This document shows positions 11,460 to 23,409 of a DNA stretch of 64,000 bases, one piece after another; the first letter of the stretch is position 1, and each line of letters starts with the position of its first letter. The translations under genes and the position numbers were made by a program. Origin of the DNA: Phaseolus vulgaris (taxonomy: Eukaryota > Streptophyta > Magnoliopsida > Fabales > Fabaceae); NCBI RefSeq assembly GCF_000499845.2, contig NC_023757.2, positions 7,912,447-7,976,446 on the forward strand, given 5' to 3'. The notes under the pieces were generated by a model. The model saw only the letters and a list, made by a program, of their open reading frames with translations. It did not search any database and was not told the DNA's origin.

Positions 11460-13058
11460 GGTTTTGCGTAGCTTTTTAACATGTTGATGAACTCTTGATT
11501 TTAATAATTAATGGTATGTGCCAACTCCTATATAATAACATGAAAATTTGTACATTTCTTCTATATTTTGTGGTGGCGTTGAAAGGTACCATGTGAGCAC
11601 TATTCTATACTACTTGTTCCTATCCTAAGTCCATTGAAATATAATATCCCATCTGTCATGAAACTGTTCCATTCTATGTAGCATAAACACTGATACGACA
11701 CGGACACGGATACAGAGATACGTAAATCTCTAAAATGTAGGACACAGATACATTACGAGGACACAAATCTATATATTATATAATTATAAATTATATAAAT
11801 TGACAATAAAGATTTATGTCCACAAGTATGTTCCAAATTATTTTTTGGAGTAGAAATATGTTTTTCATGACTAGTTCACAAAGATTTGTTTCTTATTTTT
11901 ATAATTATAATAACAATTTTTGAATTTTGAGAAAATTAATGTATTTTTCTTTTTTAAAATTGTGTTAGAACCGTCCTAGAATTGTCAGAAACCTAACAAA
12001 TACTTCTTGAATTGGACACTTCACGGATATGTGTCCTACAGGTGTCATACGAGTGTCGGTGTCTGATACAAGTATCGGACATCGACACGCCATTTAAAAG
12101 GAGTGTTCGAGCTTCATAGGTTCCATTACAATTTTGTCTTTAAAAGACATTTCAGAAGAATAAGAAAATAAAGTTTATTTAAATTGGTCTTAACTTCAAC
12201 TATTAAAGTGATGAAAGACTATTTAACATAGTGAAATAAGTCTCGGTCGAGGTATAAGGGAACACAGAAAACCATATTTTGTTTATCCCAATCAAGTGTT
12301 AAAGGAAAGAGCGTTCACGATGGGAAACCATATGGGAAAGTGTAGTTTGGACCTCTAATAAGATCCATGATTAGGAAAATGGAAAATGAATAAATTCATA
12401 AGACTCTCATTGCATGGAGTGTGAATTATTAGTACTTTTTTTTCTCTTTTCCTAGCCTTGTAAACATAAGAGTAAAATGTTTTCTTTAGGAATAGTCATT
12501 TTATGTTGTAAAATGTAGTAGCATAAAAGGGTTTCAATTAGAATAGTTTGGGTGGTCAAAATTGTAGTTCTCCAAGTTCAACTCATCACCTTCAATCCAC
12601 TCCAATTAGAGTTCAATTTGGAGAGTCAAAACCCTAGAATAAGAGTCAACACACGACCAATACATAAGCATGAAGTGTAGCACTTATAAACAAAATCTGA
12701 ATAAAACCTTGAATTGCTTGATGTAGGGGTTCCAAAAATGTTGGCGTGCTCCCTTTTTTGTGTGCAACCTAGTGTTGCAATTTTTGTCCCACATTCCTTA
12801 GATCATTATGTATAAGGGGTTTATGCATCTATAAATAAGACTCATTGTCACTTGTAATTTTTACTTTTAAATTCAACTTGAATTTGACTATGCTTGTTTG
12901 TTTGTCTTCTTGTTCTTTTCAAGTCTTAAAATGGGAATATTTTTCTAAGAGATATTTTCCAAGAGAATTTCTTGGAAAAGAAACCCTAGTTTTGAGTTTC
13001 CGTTTAGAAACTTGGGAAAAGTGTAGGTTTTGTTTCGAGTTTCACAACGCTTATATTT
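11460..13058. other. Intergenic DNA with dispersed repeat debris
   Basis: Begins with the 3' UTR of the Lin0512-family gene. It contains the GACAC-rich repeat at 11682-12119 (listed separately). Around 12730-12860 a segment has a TATAAATAAGACTC box and looks LTR-like, but I find no partner or target duplication. The open frame 12845-13075 has no family features. Confidence 0.5.
11682..12119. repeat. GACAC-rich terminal-inverted-repeat element (degenerate)
   Basis: The left end has repeated GACACGGACACGGATAC-like words; the right end has the same words on the other strand (GTGTCGGTGTCTGATACAAG, ATCGGACATCGACACG). The middle is AT-rich and non-coding. This is the layout of a non-autonomous DNA transposon with long, diverged inverted ends. 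Superfamily is uncertain (MULE or hAT are possible) and the left border is blurred. Confidence 0.5.
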
Positions 13059-13655
13059 TGACCTCAAGTCGTTGAAATAACATTATTAGAATTAATCACT
13101 ACATTTGAGATATTGTTTGATTTGAAGTTTGGAGTTCTATCATGATTTTGTTTTTAAAAGGTGTTTTAAACGGTTAAAAAAGCCCTTGACCTTAAGCGAT
13201 GTGAGACTATTGTGCGTATCAGAACAAAACCTCAATAAGAACAAGACTTCAATTGAGGTTTAAGAGGAATAAAAGTTCATTTTTAAAACCATTTTTCCAA
13301 AACTTCATCCCAGTTTTGTCCTTAAGAGACAATTTAGATGGTTAAGGGAGAGTGATGTATTTGAATTAACTTTGGCATTGACTACTAAGTGACGACAAAC
13401 TATGGGCGTACTAGAATAAGCTCACAAAAGTTGATCTTTGAAACAACTTTTTCATTCGTCCTAATTGAGAGTTAAGGGAACAAATGTTCATCCTTGGAAT
13501 CACTTTTTCATTTCTCACACACAAATGTTCTAGCCTCAAGGTCATTGATATAACATTGTAAGGGTTAATAATTACATTTGAGGTATTTTTCGTTTTGGAG
13601 TTTGAAACTTCATCATAGTTTTGTTCTTAAAAAGTATATCGAATGGTTAAGAATG
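13059..13655 (+). repeat. Diverged direct repeats of about 125 bp
   Basis: Positions 13059-13185 and 13531-13655 share a common order: 'gacctcaag', 'ttgaaataacatt', 'aatnactacatttgag', 'tttgaagtttggagtt', 'ttttgttnttaaaa' and a 'ggttaa' end. Two weaker partial matches lie near 12130 and 13310. The spacing of the good pair is about 472 bp. The origin is unknown and I see no coding sense. Confidence 0.5.
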
Positions 13656-13663
13656 AGGCTTCA

Positions 13664-14000
13664 TTTTGGGAATCGCTTTTTGAGGACACCAAATGTTCTT
13701 TCGATAACATTTCTAAGTGAGGAATGACGATGATTAAACTACTCGTGCACATTTTTTGGACCTCTTTGATAATACTCTTTTAGTTGGTATCGAACTTTGT
13801 GATATGGAGTTATAACTTTGGGTTTGAGCATAAAACCTACGTCTCCAAGGTACTATTTGCCTACAACCATCAATCAACACTTATTACTTATAATTAATGT
13901 GACCAAATGAATATTTATTGCACTTAAAAACACACTCAACTAACCTTTCAGAATGACTAATGGATCCTCTCATACGAACGCATCCTTTAATATTTTAGAA
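13664..14000 (-). pseudogene. PIF/Harbinger transposase remnant
   Basis: Read on the minus strand this is a decayed relative of the transposase at 63232-63989. Recognisable are YLGDVGFMLKPKVITPY, KVRYQLKEYYQRGPKN, FNHRHSSLRNVIERTFGVL with the catalytic Glu in IERTFG, and LKKRFPK. The small intron of the intact copy is also preserved in position: the match breaks at about 13859-13946 and resumes with the EDPL part of the upstream exon (13947-14000). Stops interrupt the frame. The rest of the element is not recognisable. Confidence 0.8.
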
Positions 14001-14872
14001 ACGACGTACCTTTTCTAGGGTTCTTACCACCCTTTTTATAAGTTGTATCTAGGTTAACTTCCCTGTCCCACGAGGACCTTTCCTTAAGTGGAATTAGGGA
14101 TACTAGGAAGATATCTTGTTGTGTGTTGCACAATCTTAGCGCAACCGCTGCACAGGACTTTCCTCTTCTGGAGTGCAAAATCTTAATAGTATGGCTGCCA
14201 AGGTACCAACTCATGCACCAGCGCTGCGGGACCATCTGTTTTATAAGTGCTCTAATTATTCACGTGCCATGCATGCAACTTTCCCTGAAAACCCTAGTGC
14301 TAATGGGCCTTAGCGCCTCCAGGGAATACTTACTTGTGTCAGACCTGAATGTACTATACACACCACATGCATGGACTCTCCCGTGATTTAGGTCTTTCTG
14401 GTATATAGGTTTCATCTCATACTATTTATGGGGCCCCACTTACGTGGCCCATTATTGCGACCAGACCACCGATGTCTGACGTCAATGTCTGATGCCGATG
14501 TCTGATGCCGATGTCCGAAGTCTGGTCCAATACAAAATACATAACCCAATAATTATCATTATCATGATCACAAACCCTTAACAATTATATAAGTTTAACT
14601 ATAAGGTCTAAAAAAACTACGTTTTATAAAAATAATATTTTTTAAACAAATAATTTTAATTATTATTTAAAAAAATATTTATAATTCTATATAATTCAAC
14701 TACACCCAATTATAACCTTCTCAAACATATTTCAAAAAGTGTCCATTTCTCTAAACTAAATTAATTAGTCATACTTTATAAAAATATTTTATTGTACCAA
14801 ACCCAAATTTTACAATTTCCATATTTGCATAAAAAATTCATATTTTGTTTTACCCAAATTAATAATTTCATT
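14001..14872. other. Intergenic DNA, no gene recognised
   Basis: Less AT-rich than its surroundings to about 14530, with two overlapping opposite-strand frames (13987-14235 and 14123-14386) that show no family features. It may be part of the decayed Harbinger element or another DNA transposon. It ends in AT-rich DNA. The short tandem repeat at 14471-14520 is listed separately. Confidence 0.5.
14471..14520 (+). repeat. Minisatellite, about four 13-bp units
   Basis: Tandem copies of an ATGTCTGATGCCG-like unit: gatgtctgacgtca, atgtctgatgccg, atgtctgatgccg, atgtccgaag. The two central units are identical. Confidence 0.8.
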
Positions 14873-15393
14873 CACTACAAGAAAATCATTGAATAGAAAC
14901 TAATTTTAGAGACTAAAATAATTAGTTACTTTTGACTAAATTAAAGACCAATTCATAAACTAAAAAAATTATTGATATTTAAAGTAATTTATATTATTAA
15001 TAAAAAATTATAAAATAATTTTTAAATTGGTATATAACCGTTAGTTACGAAGGTTGTAGCTACTTACTACTCTTTTTTTTTAAAATAAAAGTTTTTATGT
15101 TAGGCATCACTATGCAACTTGACATCTAAGCTATATTGACACCTCAAGTAACAACAATCATTTAGTTTATATTCTAAATTAGTCTTTATATTAGTTTTTT
15201 TAGAGACTAATTAAGAATCTAAAATATTAGTAGTCAATTTAGAAGGTATTCTATAAATTTTTATTTATAATACAAATCACTTTCGATATCAATAAATTTT
15301 TAGTTTATAAAATATTATCTAATTTAGTCAATATAGTGACTAATTATTTTTTCTCTCTAAATTTAGTTGTTATTTAATGATTTTCTTGTATAG
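14873..15393. mobile_element. Non-autonomous CACTA-type element (521 bp)
   Basis: Starts CACTACAAGAAAATCA and ends with the near-perfect inverse TGATTTTCTTGTATAG. The interior is AT-rich and non-coding with many 'agactaa / ttagtct' words. Flanking triplets (att and ttt) are compatible with a mutated 3-bp target duplication. AT-rich internal relatives appear near 21945-22420 and 27810-28190, so the family is repeated in this window. Confidence 0.8.
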
Positions 15394-15419
15394 TTTTTGG
15401 TTCCAAATTATACTTATTT

Positions 15420-16405
15420 TAACAATTTAGTTTTGTTCCAAAATTATAATTAAATTTAATAATTAATTTTAATATGTTAGCGTAAAACTATCAATGTGGA
15501 GTTTGAATTGTGTTTAAAAAATAGAAGAAGAAAAATACTTTAAGATTAAAAAGGAAGGGAGGGAAATAATGCATTAAATATTTTTATATTAATTCATTTC
15601 AACTATTAAGATTATATTTTGCTATCCGATAACTTTTAAATTACACTAATTATAAAGGATTACATGTTTGTGTTTCCTTCACTTTTAACTTTTTATTTAA
15701 ATATTTTTTACTTGATTTTTTAAATATTATATGTAAAGTGGTCTTTTCCAAATATTATCTGTAAAGTAGTTTTTTTTAATATTGAAATATTTTTTATAAT
15801 TATTTTATCAATTTAGTTTTGTTTCAAAATTATAATTATTTTATAAATTAAAAATAATATTTATAAAGTTTTTTCAGTTATATTTTATAATATTTTTTAA
15901 TAATATCAAGTAGAATATAAAATATAGGCACGTATCGAGACAAATGTGTAAAATAAATAATTAAATTAAATAATTAATTTTAAGATGTTAGCGTAAAACT
16001 ATTAATGTGGAGTTTGAATTTTGTTTAAAAAATAGAAGAAGAAAATTACTTTTAGATTAAAAAAGAAAGGATGGAAATAATGCATTAAAGGTTTTTATAT
16101 TAATTCATTTCAACTATTAAGATTATATTTTGCTATCGGATAACTTTTAAATTACACTAATTATAAAGAATTACATGTTTGTGTTTCTTTCACTTTTTAA
16201 CTTTTTATTTAAATATTTTTTTACTTGATTTTTTAAATAAACTTTTAAATGTTATCTATAAAGTAGTCTTTTCCAAATATTATCTGTAAAGTAGTATTTT
16301 AAAATATTTCAATATTATTTATATTTATTTTAATAATTTAGTTTTTTTCCAAAATTATAATTATTTTATAAATTCAAAATAATATTTATAATTTTTTTTA
16401 ATTAT
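15420..16405 (+). repeat. Tandem duplication of about 0.45-0.5 kb
   Basis: Copy 1 runs about 15420-15895 and copy 2 about 15955-16405, with an offset near 511 bp. Both contain, in order, 'gttagcgtaaaactat', 'aatgtggagtttgaatt', 'aaaaaatagaagaagaaaa', 'ggaaataatgcattaaa', 'ttgctatc', 'gataacttttaaattacac' and 'ccaaatattatctgtaaagtag'. The sequences are close to identical over long stretches, so the duplication is fairly recent. No coding sense. Confidence 0.85.
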
Positions 16406-16494
16406 ATCATTATTTATATTATATCTATCAAAATCACTTTTACAAATATTTGTGGCAGTTAAATATAAACAAATTTTAATTTTTTATTTTTTTT

Positions 16495-16575
16495 TATAAA
16501 GAACTTTCATGTTAGGCATCACTATGTCACTTGACATCTCCCTAGTCTGACACTTCAAGTAACAACAATCATTTG
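16495..16575 (+). repeat. Second copy of a 75-bp motif found in the CACTA-type element
   Basis: The stretch 'atgttaggcatcactatg...acttgacatct...tgacac.tcaagtaac' matches 15088-15163 inside the CACTA-type element. It suggests a further diverged element or a captured host fragment. Confidence 0.6.
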
Positions 16576-16599
16576 TCATCATATGGGGAACTAGACCAA

Positions 16600-17085
16600 A
16601 ACTCATATGTTAAAAAAAATGATAGATAGGTGAACTATATCTATTAATAAAGAATTCTAAGAACAAACTATATGGAAATCTATTATACCAATGAAATGAT
16701 TCCCTATGGATAAATCTTAAATTAGCCAACTTATCAGCACACACATTCCCTCCACGAAAAATATGAGTAATCATAAATCTGATTTTTCCACAGTAATTAA
16801 TATAAGTATTTCATCGATTACGAAACATCCAAGGAACATTTGTCCTAACAGTAAACACAACACAATGCATAGTCACATTCCAGCTAGACATTACTAAGTC
16901 TCAACTTTTGAGCTTCCTCCAAAGTATATATAACTCCATAAAATTCAGCAACCAAAGTCGTCTGAACGTCAAGAAACGCAGAGAAAGCTTCAATAAACTC
17001 CCTCATACTCCCACGGAAAATACTTCCACAAGTGGCCAGACCTGGATAACCCCTAACAACCCCATCAGTGTTAATTTTAATTTTC
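16600..17085 (-). pseudogene. LINE-type RNase H (RVT_3) remnant
   Basis: On the minus strand the sequence reads as a plant RNase H-like domain of the type found at the end of non-LTR elements. It starts KINTDGVVRGYPGLATCGSI, which contains the first catalytic Asp, then FRGSMREFIEAFSAF, then TLVAEFYGVIYTLEEAQKL with the catalytic Glu, then LECDYALC with the second Asp. After frameshifts come words matching NVPWMFRNRW, ITHIFRGGN and ADKLAN. Stops and frameshifts break it. No upstream LINE reverse transcriptase is seen, so this is a 3' fragment. Confidence 0.75.
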
Positions 17086-17902
17086 TAATTAACTCTCCTT
17101 AATATTATTATTTTAAAAATATTTATATCTTTAAACCTAATTATCATTATCCATCACTATGTCATCATCTTACTTTGTGAAAAATACACCTTATTAAAAA
17201 ATAACAAACTACCTAATTACTATTATATTTTATATACCTACATTCAAATAAAAAAAATCCATTCAGTCAAACCAAAAGAAACATTACATATATACACAAA
17301 TCAAATATATGAAAACAAAAGAAACATCGATTATGGTTGACATAAATCGATTCCAGAAAATAAAAACATAGGATAATTAATTTTGCATAAAAATATTCAA
17401 TTATTTCTAAAAGAAAATTGATTTTGTTGATTATGAACTTCGATTCTACGGAGCACCACCGAATACCACACACACAGAGCACCACATCACACCCACGAAC
17501 ACCATACACAGAACACTATCGCGCATCACGCTGAACCACATAGAGCAAGCACCACTTCAGCACTCTCACTTTACCACCAAACTCACACAGAGTCATGTAT
17601 ATGAATAAGGTCAGCTATATTAATGGGTATACTAAACCCATTACCATTAGTTAATGAGTTAGCAAATACAATATTAAAAATAGTGTCTCACACATGCTGC
17701 TGAATTGAAGAGTAGTGTATCAATTATTGGTAAAGTTGAATTGCAATTTGTCATTCATCAGTAACCCTTTGTCGTGTCTCATTTTGCGGACATGTGTAAC
17801 AATTTGATCTCCCTCACTAACATGGTTTGCAACTATTTTTGAAGACTCCTATCTTACAATTGAATCAAAACCCACAATTATTAAAGAGTTTATAATGTAA
17901 GT
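17086..17902. other. Intergenic DNA downstream of the TBL gene
   Basis: AT-rich to 17430, then a CAC-rich stretch (17450-17600, repeated 'acaccac' and 'cacacaga' words). No gene is supported. The 3' UTR and poly(A) region of the TBL gene should lie just left of 17903. Confidence 0.5.
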
Positions 17903-20900
17903 TCAGGTGATTAGAGCGGCATTTAGGAGTTGGTTCCAAGTATCAGGTAACCCCGGTAGGCACCAGTGACTGCAATCATTGCCTGCATGGTCCCCGCTAT
18001 ATGCAGAGGGATGTGCATCTTTTCGTAGCTGTGAGAGAAGTGTTATGTCAAGTAGATAAACCTTATTCTTCATCTTCTTCAACACTGTGTTCACTATGTT
18101 TGCTGCAGGAGGTAGACCAGCAGGATATGTTGACCCCCCTAATGGTTCAAGTTCTCCACTGCAGCTTTTTCTTGGTTCATTCCACTCTTGACCCCTGATT
18201 CAAAGGATCATCATAAAATGCATTCACTTCATTAGTTAATACTTGTTGTTATGATTACCAAAAGGGCTTTTCAAAATCAAAATAAGGATTTGGCTTACTG
18301 ATAATGAGTAGGAGAAATGCCTTGGAAGAAAACTTTGGTTTTGGTAGGGTCTATGTTTTCATCAACCCATTCACCCCATGTGCTCATTCCTTTATTAAAG
18401 GCCTCCAAACGATCCATGTCCTTTAGTAGACTGCTACCGTCTCTTATGTAATCCCATCTGAAAGGACAACGATGTTAACACTGATAGCGGTAAATTGTAA
18501 AACAAACAACCGCTCACACCTGAATTTTCTCTAAAGAAAACACTCTTATTTGTATTTCTCTCTATTGTATTTCTTTCTCTGGTGTATATTACAATTGAGA
18601 GAGCATTCTATTTATAGGCTTTAGGAAGCTCTTTTAGAAAAATCTTCATTACGGTCTTAAAACCCCACTAACAACATAATTAAAATCTCACTCACAACTT
18701 TTGACCTTTTACATATCCAAACTCTAGTAACTTTTAATTTTAAAACCCACAAATTAATGTGGGCTGACCCGCCCCATATTTGGCCCGCAAAAAGCAGGCC
18801 TGGTTGGCCCGCCCCGCATAAAATTTGCGGGCTGATTTTTCTAGCCCGCCTCGCATAAGGGTTGGCCCGTGGGCCAGCCCGCATAAGAAATATTTGTTAA
18901 AAAAATAATTTTTTAAATAAAAATTTTGATTTTTTTTATTTAGATGCATTAGATAAATGGTCTCATAATATTATTTTCATGAAACATGTGTAATAAGATG
19001 TTATTAAAAATTTTGGAATATAAAACATGAGGCTATATAGGGGTGTAAAAAAAAAATTATACATTTTAAAGTTATGCGGATCAACCCATCCCGTCTCGCA
19101 CTTAGCCCGCGCGGGCTGCGGGTTATGCGGGACGGGCCTAAGCAGACCAGAGAGTTAAAATAAGCAACCCGCCCCGCGTTTTTTTCAGCGGGCCGTAAGC
19201 CGGTCCGTCCAGCCCATCCCACCCCACTTTGCTACCCCTACAAATTATATTTAAAATTTATTTAACAAATAATAAATTAATCGATATCGATTTATAATAT
19301 GAGACTATCATGATTATGACAGTCTTAAGAATTGAAGTATAATACCCTTGAGAATTTCCTGTGTGAGTCCACCAATGCCAGGAGTTGAAGATTAACATGT
19401 CCAACCCTATCCAAGCATTACCCGCTTGTATAGAGTCGAGTGTGAGCACGCGTCCAACTTCTTCTCGAACTATGTCCACCAAATATGGTGTCCGATATAG
19501 TTCTATGGTCACTTCATACTCCTGCACAAACCCACCAACCACACTCCCATTTTACTTTTTCATATTATGTTTCAAATTCAATCATTATAACACACAAATG
19601 TGGATGCATCAACATTCACGTGGAAAATAGTAACTTCTCCACTCAACTTTATTACATGTTAAAATAATAAATAATACATAGTTAGGTCATGTAAAGTTTT
19701 TTCAGAATAAATTAATTATTAAATGCTCAAAACATATTAAATCTTTCCACTAATACAGAAACATAACATTCATTAATAGTTGCATCATCCTTGTTCAAAG
19801 CAACGAACTTATTTTTGTATTAGTGACCAATATGATAAGTGAGATACATATATACCACCCTTTCTAGTAATAATTAGTAATAAGTAATATAATATAAAGT
19901 AAAAAAATATTTTTTCTTTTATAATATTTTTTCTTCTATTATTATATTAAAATATTTCTCTCATTATAAAATAAAAATACATTTTAGACTTAGTTAACAG
20001 AAAAAATCATTGAACACGGAAAATGGTATGATTAACATAAATAATATAAACTCCTATAAAAGTAATTGAATTTCTAGATTAGATACAGAGACATAATTGG
20101 GGAACTTGACTAAATTTAGCCGGCAGAGTTTATGAATTCACCGAACCTTTATCTAAAAATATGCAGATCATTATAATATTGGGATATTTAACTGTAAACA
20201 TTGGAAAACCATGGTTATAAAAAAAAAATTAGTTTATCCCTTTTTATGGAATCTCATGAACAACTAGGGTAAAAGAGGGTGACAGTGCTACTAAATTAGT
20301 ATTTCTTTTCTTCACTTATTTCGTAGGTGCTACTGATATATGGAATGTTTGCAAACATTATGCATTGGGGGGGGTTAGACATGCTATGCCATAATGAGTT
20401 TTAATTATTATGATATAATAAGTGAGATGTGAATGCAATAGATTGATGTTGATTAAAGTTAAAGTGAGTATAATGAAGGCAAATAATTGCAATAGAGCCT
20501 CCAAGTTGTACTCCAACACAGGTTGGCAAAATCGTCTCACAGCCTGTCAAGTCTTGTTCTGAAGAATCTTGATGGAAAACAGAAGAAGAAAAACTCAGTT
20601 TTGGGACCTCTGTTTTCTGGCTTAATCTTACAAAAAGGGTCAAGTAGTTTTCCGAAACAGGGATATGGAGAAAGAGAGAAAGTGATGGAAAATGAAGACA
20701 CGTGAAAATGTTGTGTTTTAGTATTGTTTGCGAAAAGAGACAAGGAGGAGAAGACAGAAAAAAACGAAACCTGGAAAGTCACAGTGGACAAAGCTTCTCT
20801 CCTCACAAAAGTGGTGGTGGCATTGGGCACCGACGCGTGAAGCATGCACGATAATGATTCCCACATGTTCAGACTCAGTGAGTCACCCACAAACATTATC

Positions 20901-21480
20901 CTCTTACCCCTCCACTTGTTCAAGAAATTCACTCCATCGAACCTACAATATTACACCAACAAACAAAACCCTTCATACTCAAATGTCAAACACTTCAAAC
21001 ATATTTCAAAACCAACTTTTCATCCTTTCTATTCACAGCTCTGGTTCAGAAAAACAGAAGCTTTGTCCTTGAATCTATGCAAGAATAATGGTAACTTCTT
21101 TTGTACCAAGTTTGTGTGGTAATTGCAGAAGGAGAATTGGTAAACATAGGAAGTATGCATTTGATAAAGCTTAAAGAAGAGTACCTGGGTAAGGCACAAG
21201 AATCAGGCTTCCAAGAGTATTTGAGATACTGTTTGTCGGGTCTGCCATACTTTTGGCAATCAAACTCAGGATCTATAAAGGGGCAGCTTGAAGAATCATA
21301 GAGAGGATGTGAAGGGTCAATGACCCAACTTCCAAGGAACAAATTACACCTACTGATTATTTCCTTTCTCCCCTTCAACCGAGTCACATTATAGTTACCA
21401 GACTTTGCTGCTCTTGCTTGGTGCAAGGACACATCCAGAAGCAAAACCAGCAGAACCAAGGTATTGACTTTGGAACCCAT
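17903..21480 (-). CDS. TRICHOME BIREFRINGENCE-LIKE protein (PMR5/TBL type), 5 exons
   Basis: A complete 364-residue protein. Exons on the minus strand are 21185-21480, 20771-20942, 19346-19521, 18299-18457 and 17903-18194, 1,095 nt, with all junctions GT-AG and in phase. Residues 6-19 form a hydrophobic signal anchor, as expected for a Golgi type II membrane protein. The PMR5 N-terminal domain follows ([24 protein letters not shown] and [11 protein letters not shown], residues 44-99). The PC-esterase domain carries the GDS motif (FVGDSLSLN, residues 118-120) and the C-terminal DxxH motif (DCSHWCLPG, residues 341-344). Family members are O-acetyltransferases of cell-wall polysaccharides such as xylan, mannan or pectin. 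The short N-terminus fits the PMR5/TBL37-45 side of the family, but the exact subgroup and substrate cannot be set by eye. Intron 3 carries a hAT-like insertion. Confidence 0.93.
18757..19239. mobile_element. Non-autonomous hAT-like element in TBL intron 3
   Basis: A 483-bp GC-rich island in an AT-rich intron, flanked by an 8-bp duplication ACAAATTA (18749-18756 and 19240-19247), the size typical of hAT insertions. The right end read inward is AGGGGTAGCAAAGTGGGG, like many plant hAT ends; the left end (ATGTGGGCTGACCCGCC) is less well preserved. The interior is full of 'cccgc' and 'gcccg' words. No coding frame. Confidence 0.75.
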
Positions 21481-21560
21481 ATGGTGTGGTTCCTACTGTT
21501 TTTGAGGTCCCAGAGCTTAAGATAAGAAAACCTTGTACTTACTTGTTCACTTGTGTGAGC

Positions 21561-21568
21561 TTATATAG
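21561..21568 (-). promoter_or_regulatory. Putative TATA box of the TBL gene
   Basis: On the minus strand CCTATATAAGC lies about 85 bp upstream of the start codon, just downstream of a CT-rich tract (ctctctctctcc). Position and sequence fit a plant core promoter. No transcript evidence is available here. Confidence 0.55.
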
Positions 21569-23409
21569 GAGAGAGAGAGTGAACAAAAAAGGATGTTCCT
21601 TGTGGTAGGTTCACGTGGAGGAGGTGGTGCTTCTGAACTTTGATTATTATTATTATTATAATATTATTTTGGTAAGATGAGTTGGGGAGATCTTGGATGG
21701 ATTCGTTATGGTGTTTGAAACTGAGGGAGCTTGTTTTATTGGGAAAATAAAACGTTACTACATTATTGTCTTCTCCCCATATCACGGGTGCACATCGAAT
21801 TACCCTCATATATTTCATATGCATAAATCTTGTTTTTGGTGACACTTCATCTATAGATAACTAGATTCCACCGTTACCATTTCATTTTCTCTCTTTAATA
21901 ATAAAAATATTTTCACGCCAACTATTAGACATCACCATGAAATTAAATTAAATATATTTATAATTAAAAAAAATATTAGTATTTAAAATAAATTCTATTA
22001 TTAATAAAAATTTATAAAATAGTTTCTATAATAGTTATCGAAATTTTAATTATTAATTACTCTAAATTTTAAATTAATTTTAATTAAGTTATTGATTAAT
22101 TTTAAAATCTAAAATAATTAATAATTAAAATATTAATAATTCATATTATATAAATTTTTAAATTATGTTATTAATAAAAAAAATTACAAAAATCAAACTA
22201 AATATTATTATAAAATCTAACATCTTAACTAAACTAATATTTCAAACTTCAATAATCATTTTTCAAAAAATATAAACTACATTTAAATATAAATAATTTT
22301 TTAATTTATAAAAATAATATTTTATTTAATTAATATAATAATTAATTTTTTATTTCAAAATTAATTAATATTTAATAATTTTTTATGATAATAATTTAAT
22401 ATTGAGTAATAGTTTATAAAATAATATCACAATTCGATAAGTTTTGATAAGATAGATTTTAGTATCATCTTTAATAAATATCAACTTTAAATTTAAATAA
22501 TTGGACTAGTTTGTAAAGTAATCCAATAATTATAGTATTATTATATAAATGATATTGCGCAATTAGATTATATTTACTGTATGTAATTCAACTTCAAGAT
22601 CTTAAGATAAATTTATACATAAATTGGTACCATTTTAAATTAGCTTATCCTTAAATTATGTGCATACTTTTCTAAAATTTATTGTTTGAAGTGTACTCGA
22701 TTATAACTGAATTGATTAATAGTGGATTGCTGTTCAAATTTGACAATTGCATTTACTTGGTTCGTCACATGTTCCCTGTCACGGGTCCAATCAGTATACA
22801 CAAAAACTTAACAAAATGAAATTAGCAGACAACCTTAGCCACAAATTACTCAAGTGTTTTTTTATGACATTTAATGCTAATGAGGTTTGAATTTATGTTC
22901 TTGTACACACTACTGTTCAACCTCTTTATCATTACATCAATCTTAATAATAGCTTACTTAAAATGGGATTTTTCGACTTAAGACAACACATTTATTTTTT
23001 TAAATGCAATATTATCCCATACTTATAATCATAGAATATGTTCTTCAAAATACAAAGACATTTAAGATAGATAGCATTGGTATTGAATCATGTGATAAGT
23101 CTAAGTGGAACCTTGTCAATGATTTATTTAAGAAAATAATAATATTTTTAAACAAAGGTTGATAATCTGTTTTAATTTTTTAAAAAGATGGTATGTTGAT
23201 GTACTAATATTCATAGTTGTTGGTTATTTTCGGTTTTTATTAAACATTTATAATTTTACACATTAATTATTAAAATAATAAAATTTAAAAATTTTATCAA
23301 AATGGATAACTCTCATATTAACGTGTTATGATTTTATTATGCAGAAATTGTACCAAAATGACATGATGTTAGTGTATTTAAACTGAAATCGTGTTATCTT
23401 GACACAACT
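21569..23409. other. AT-rich intergenic DNA
   Basis: No gene is supported. About 21945-22420 is very AT-rich and built of the same words (attaataaaaatttataaaat, ctaaaataattaataattaaaat) as the interior of the CACTA-type element at 14873 and the stretch at 27810-28190, so it is probably a decayed relative. At the right edge, 23370-23409 resembles 27575-27620 on the far side of the copia element. Confidence 0.5.

Noticed and set aside
12845..13075. 76-codon frame after an LTR-like TATAAATAAG box
   Set aside because: No protein family features, and the LTR-like segment has no partner.
20537..20932. 131-codon minus frame
   Set aside because: Only its first part (to 20771) is coding: it is exon 2 of the TBL gene, and the remainder reads into the intron.
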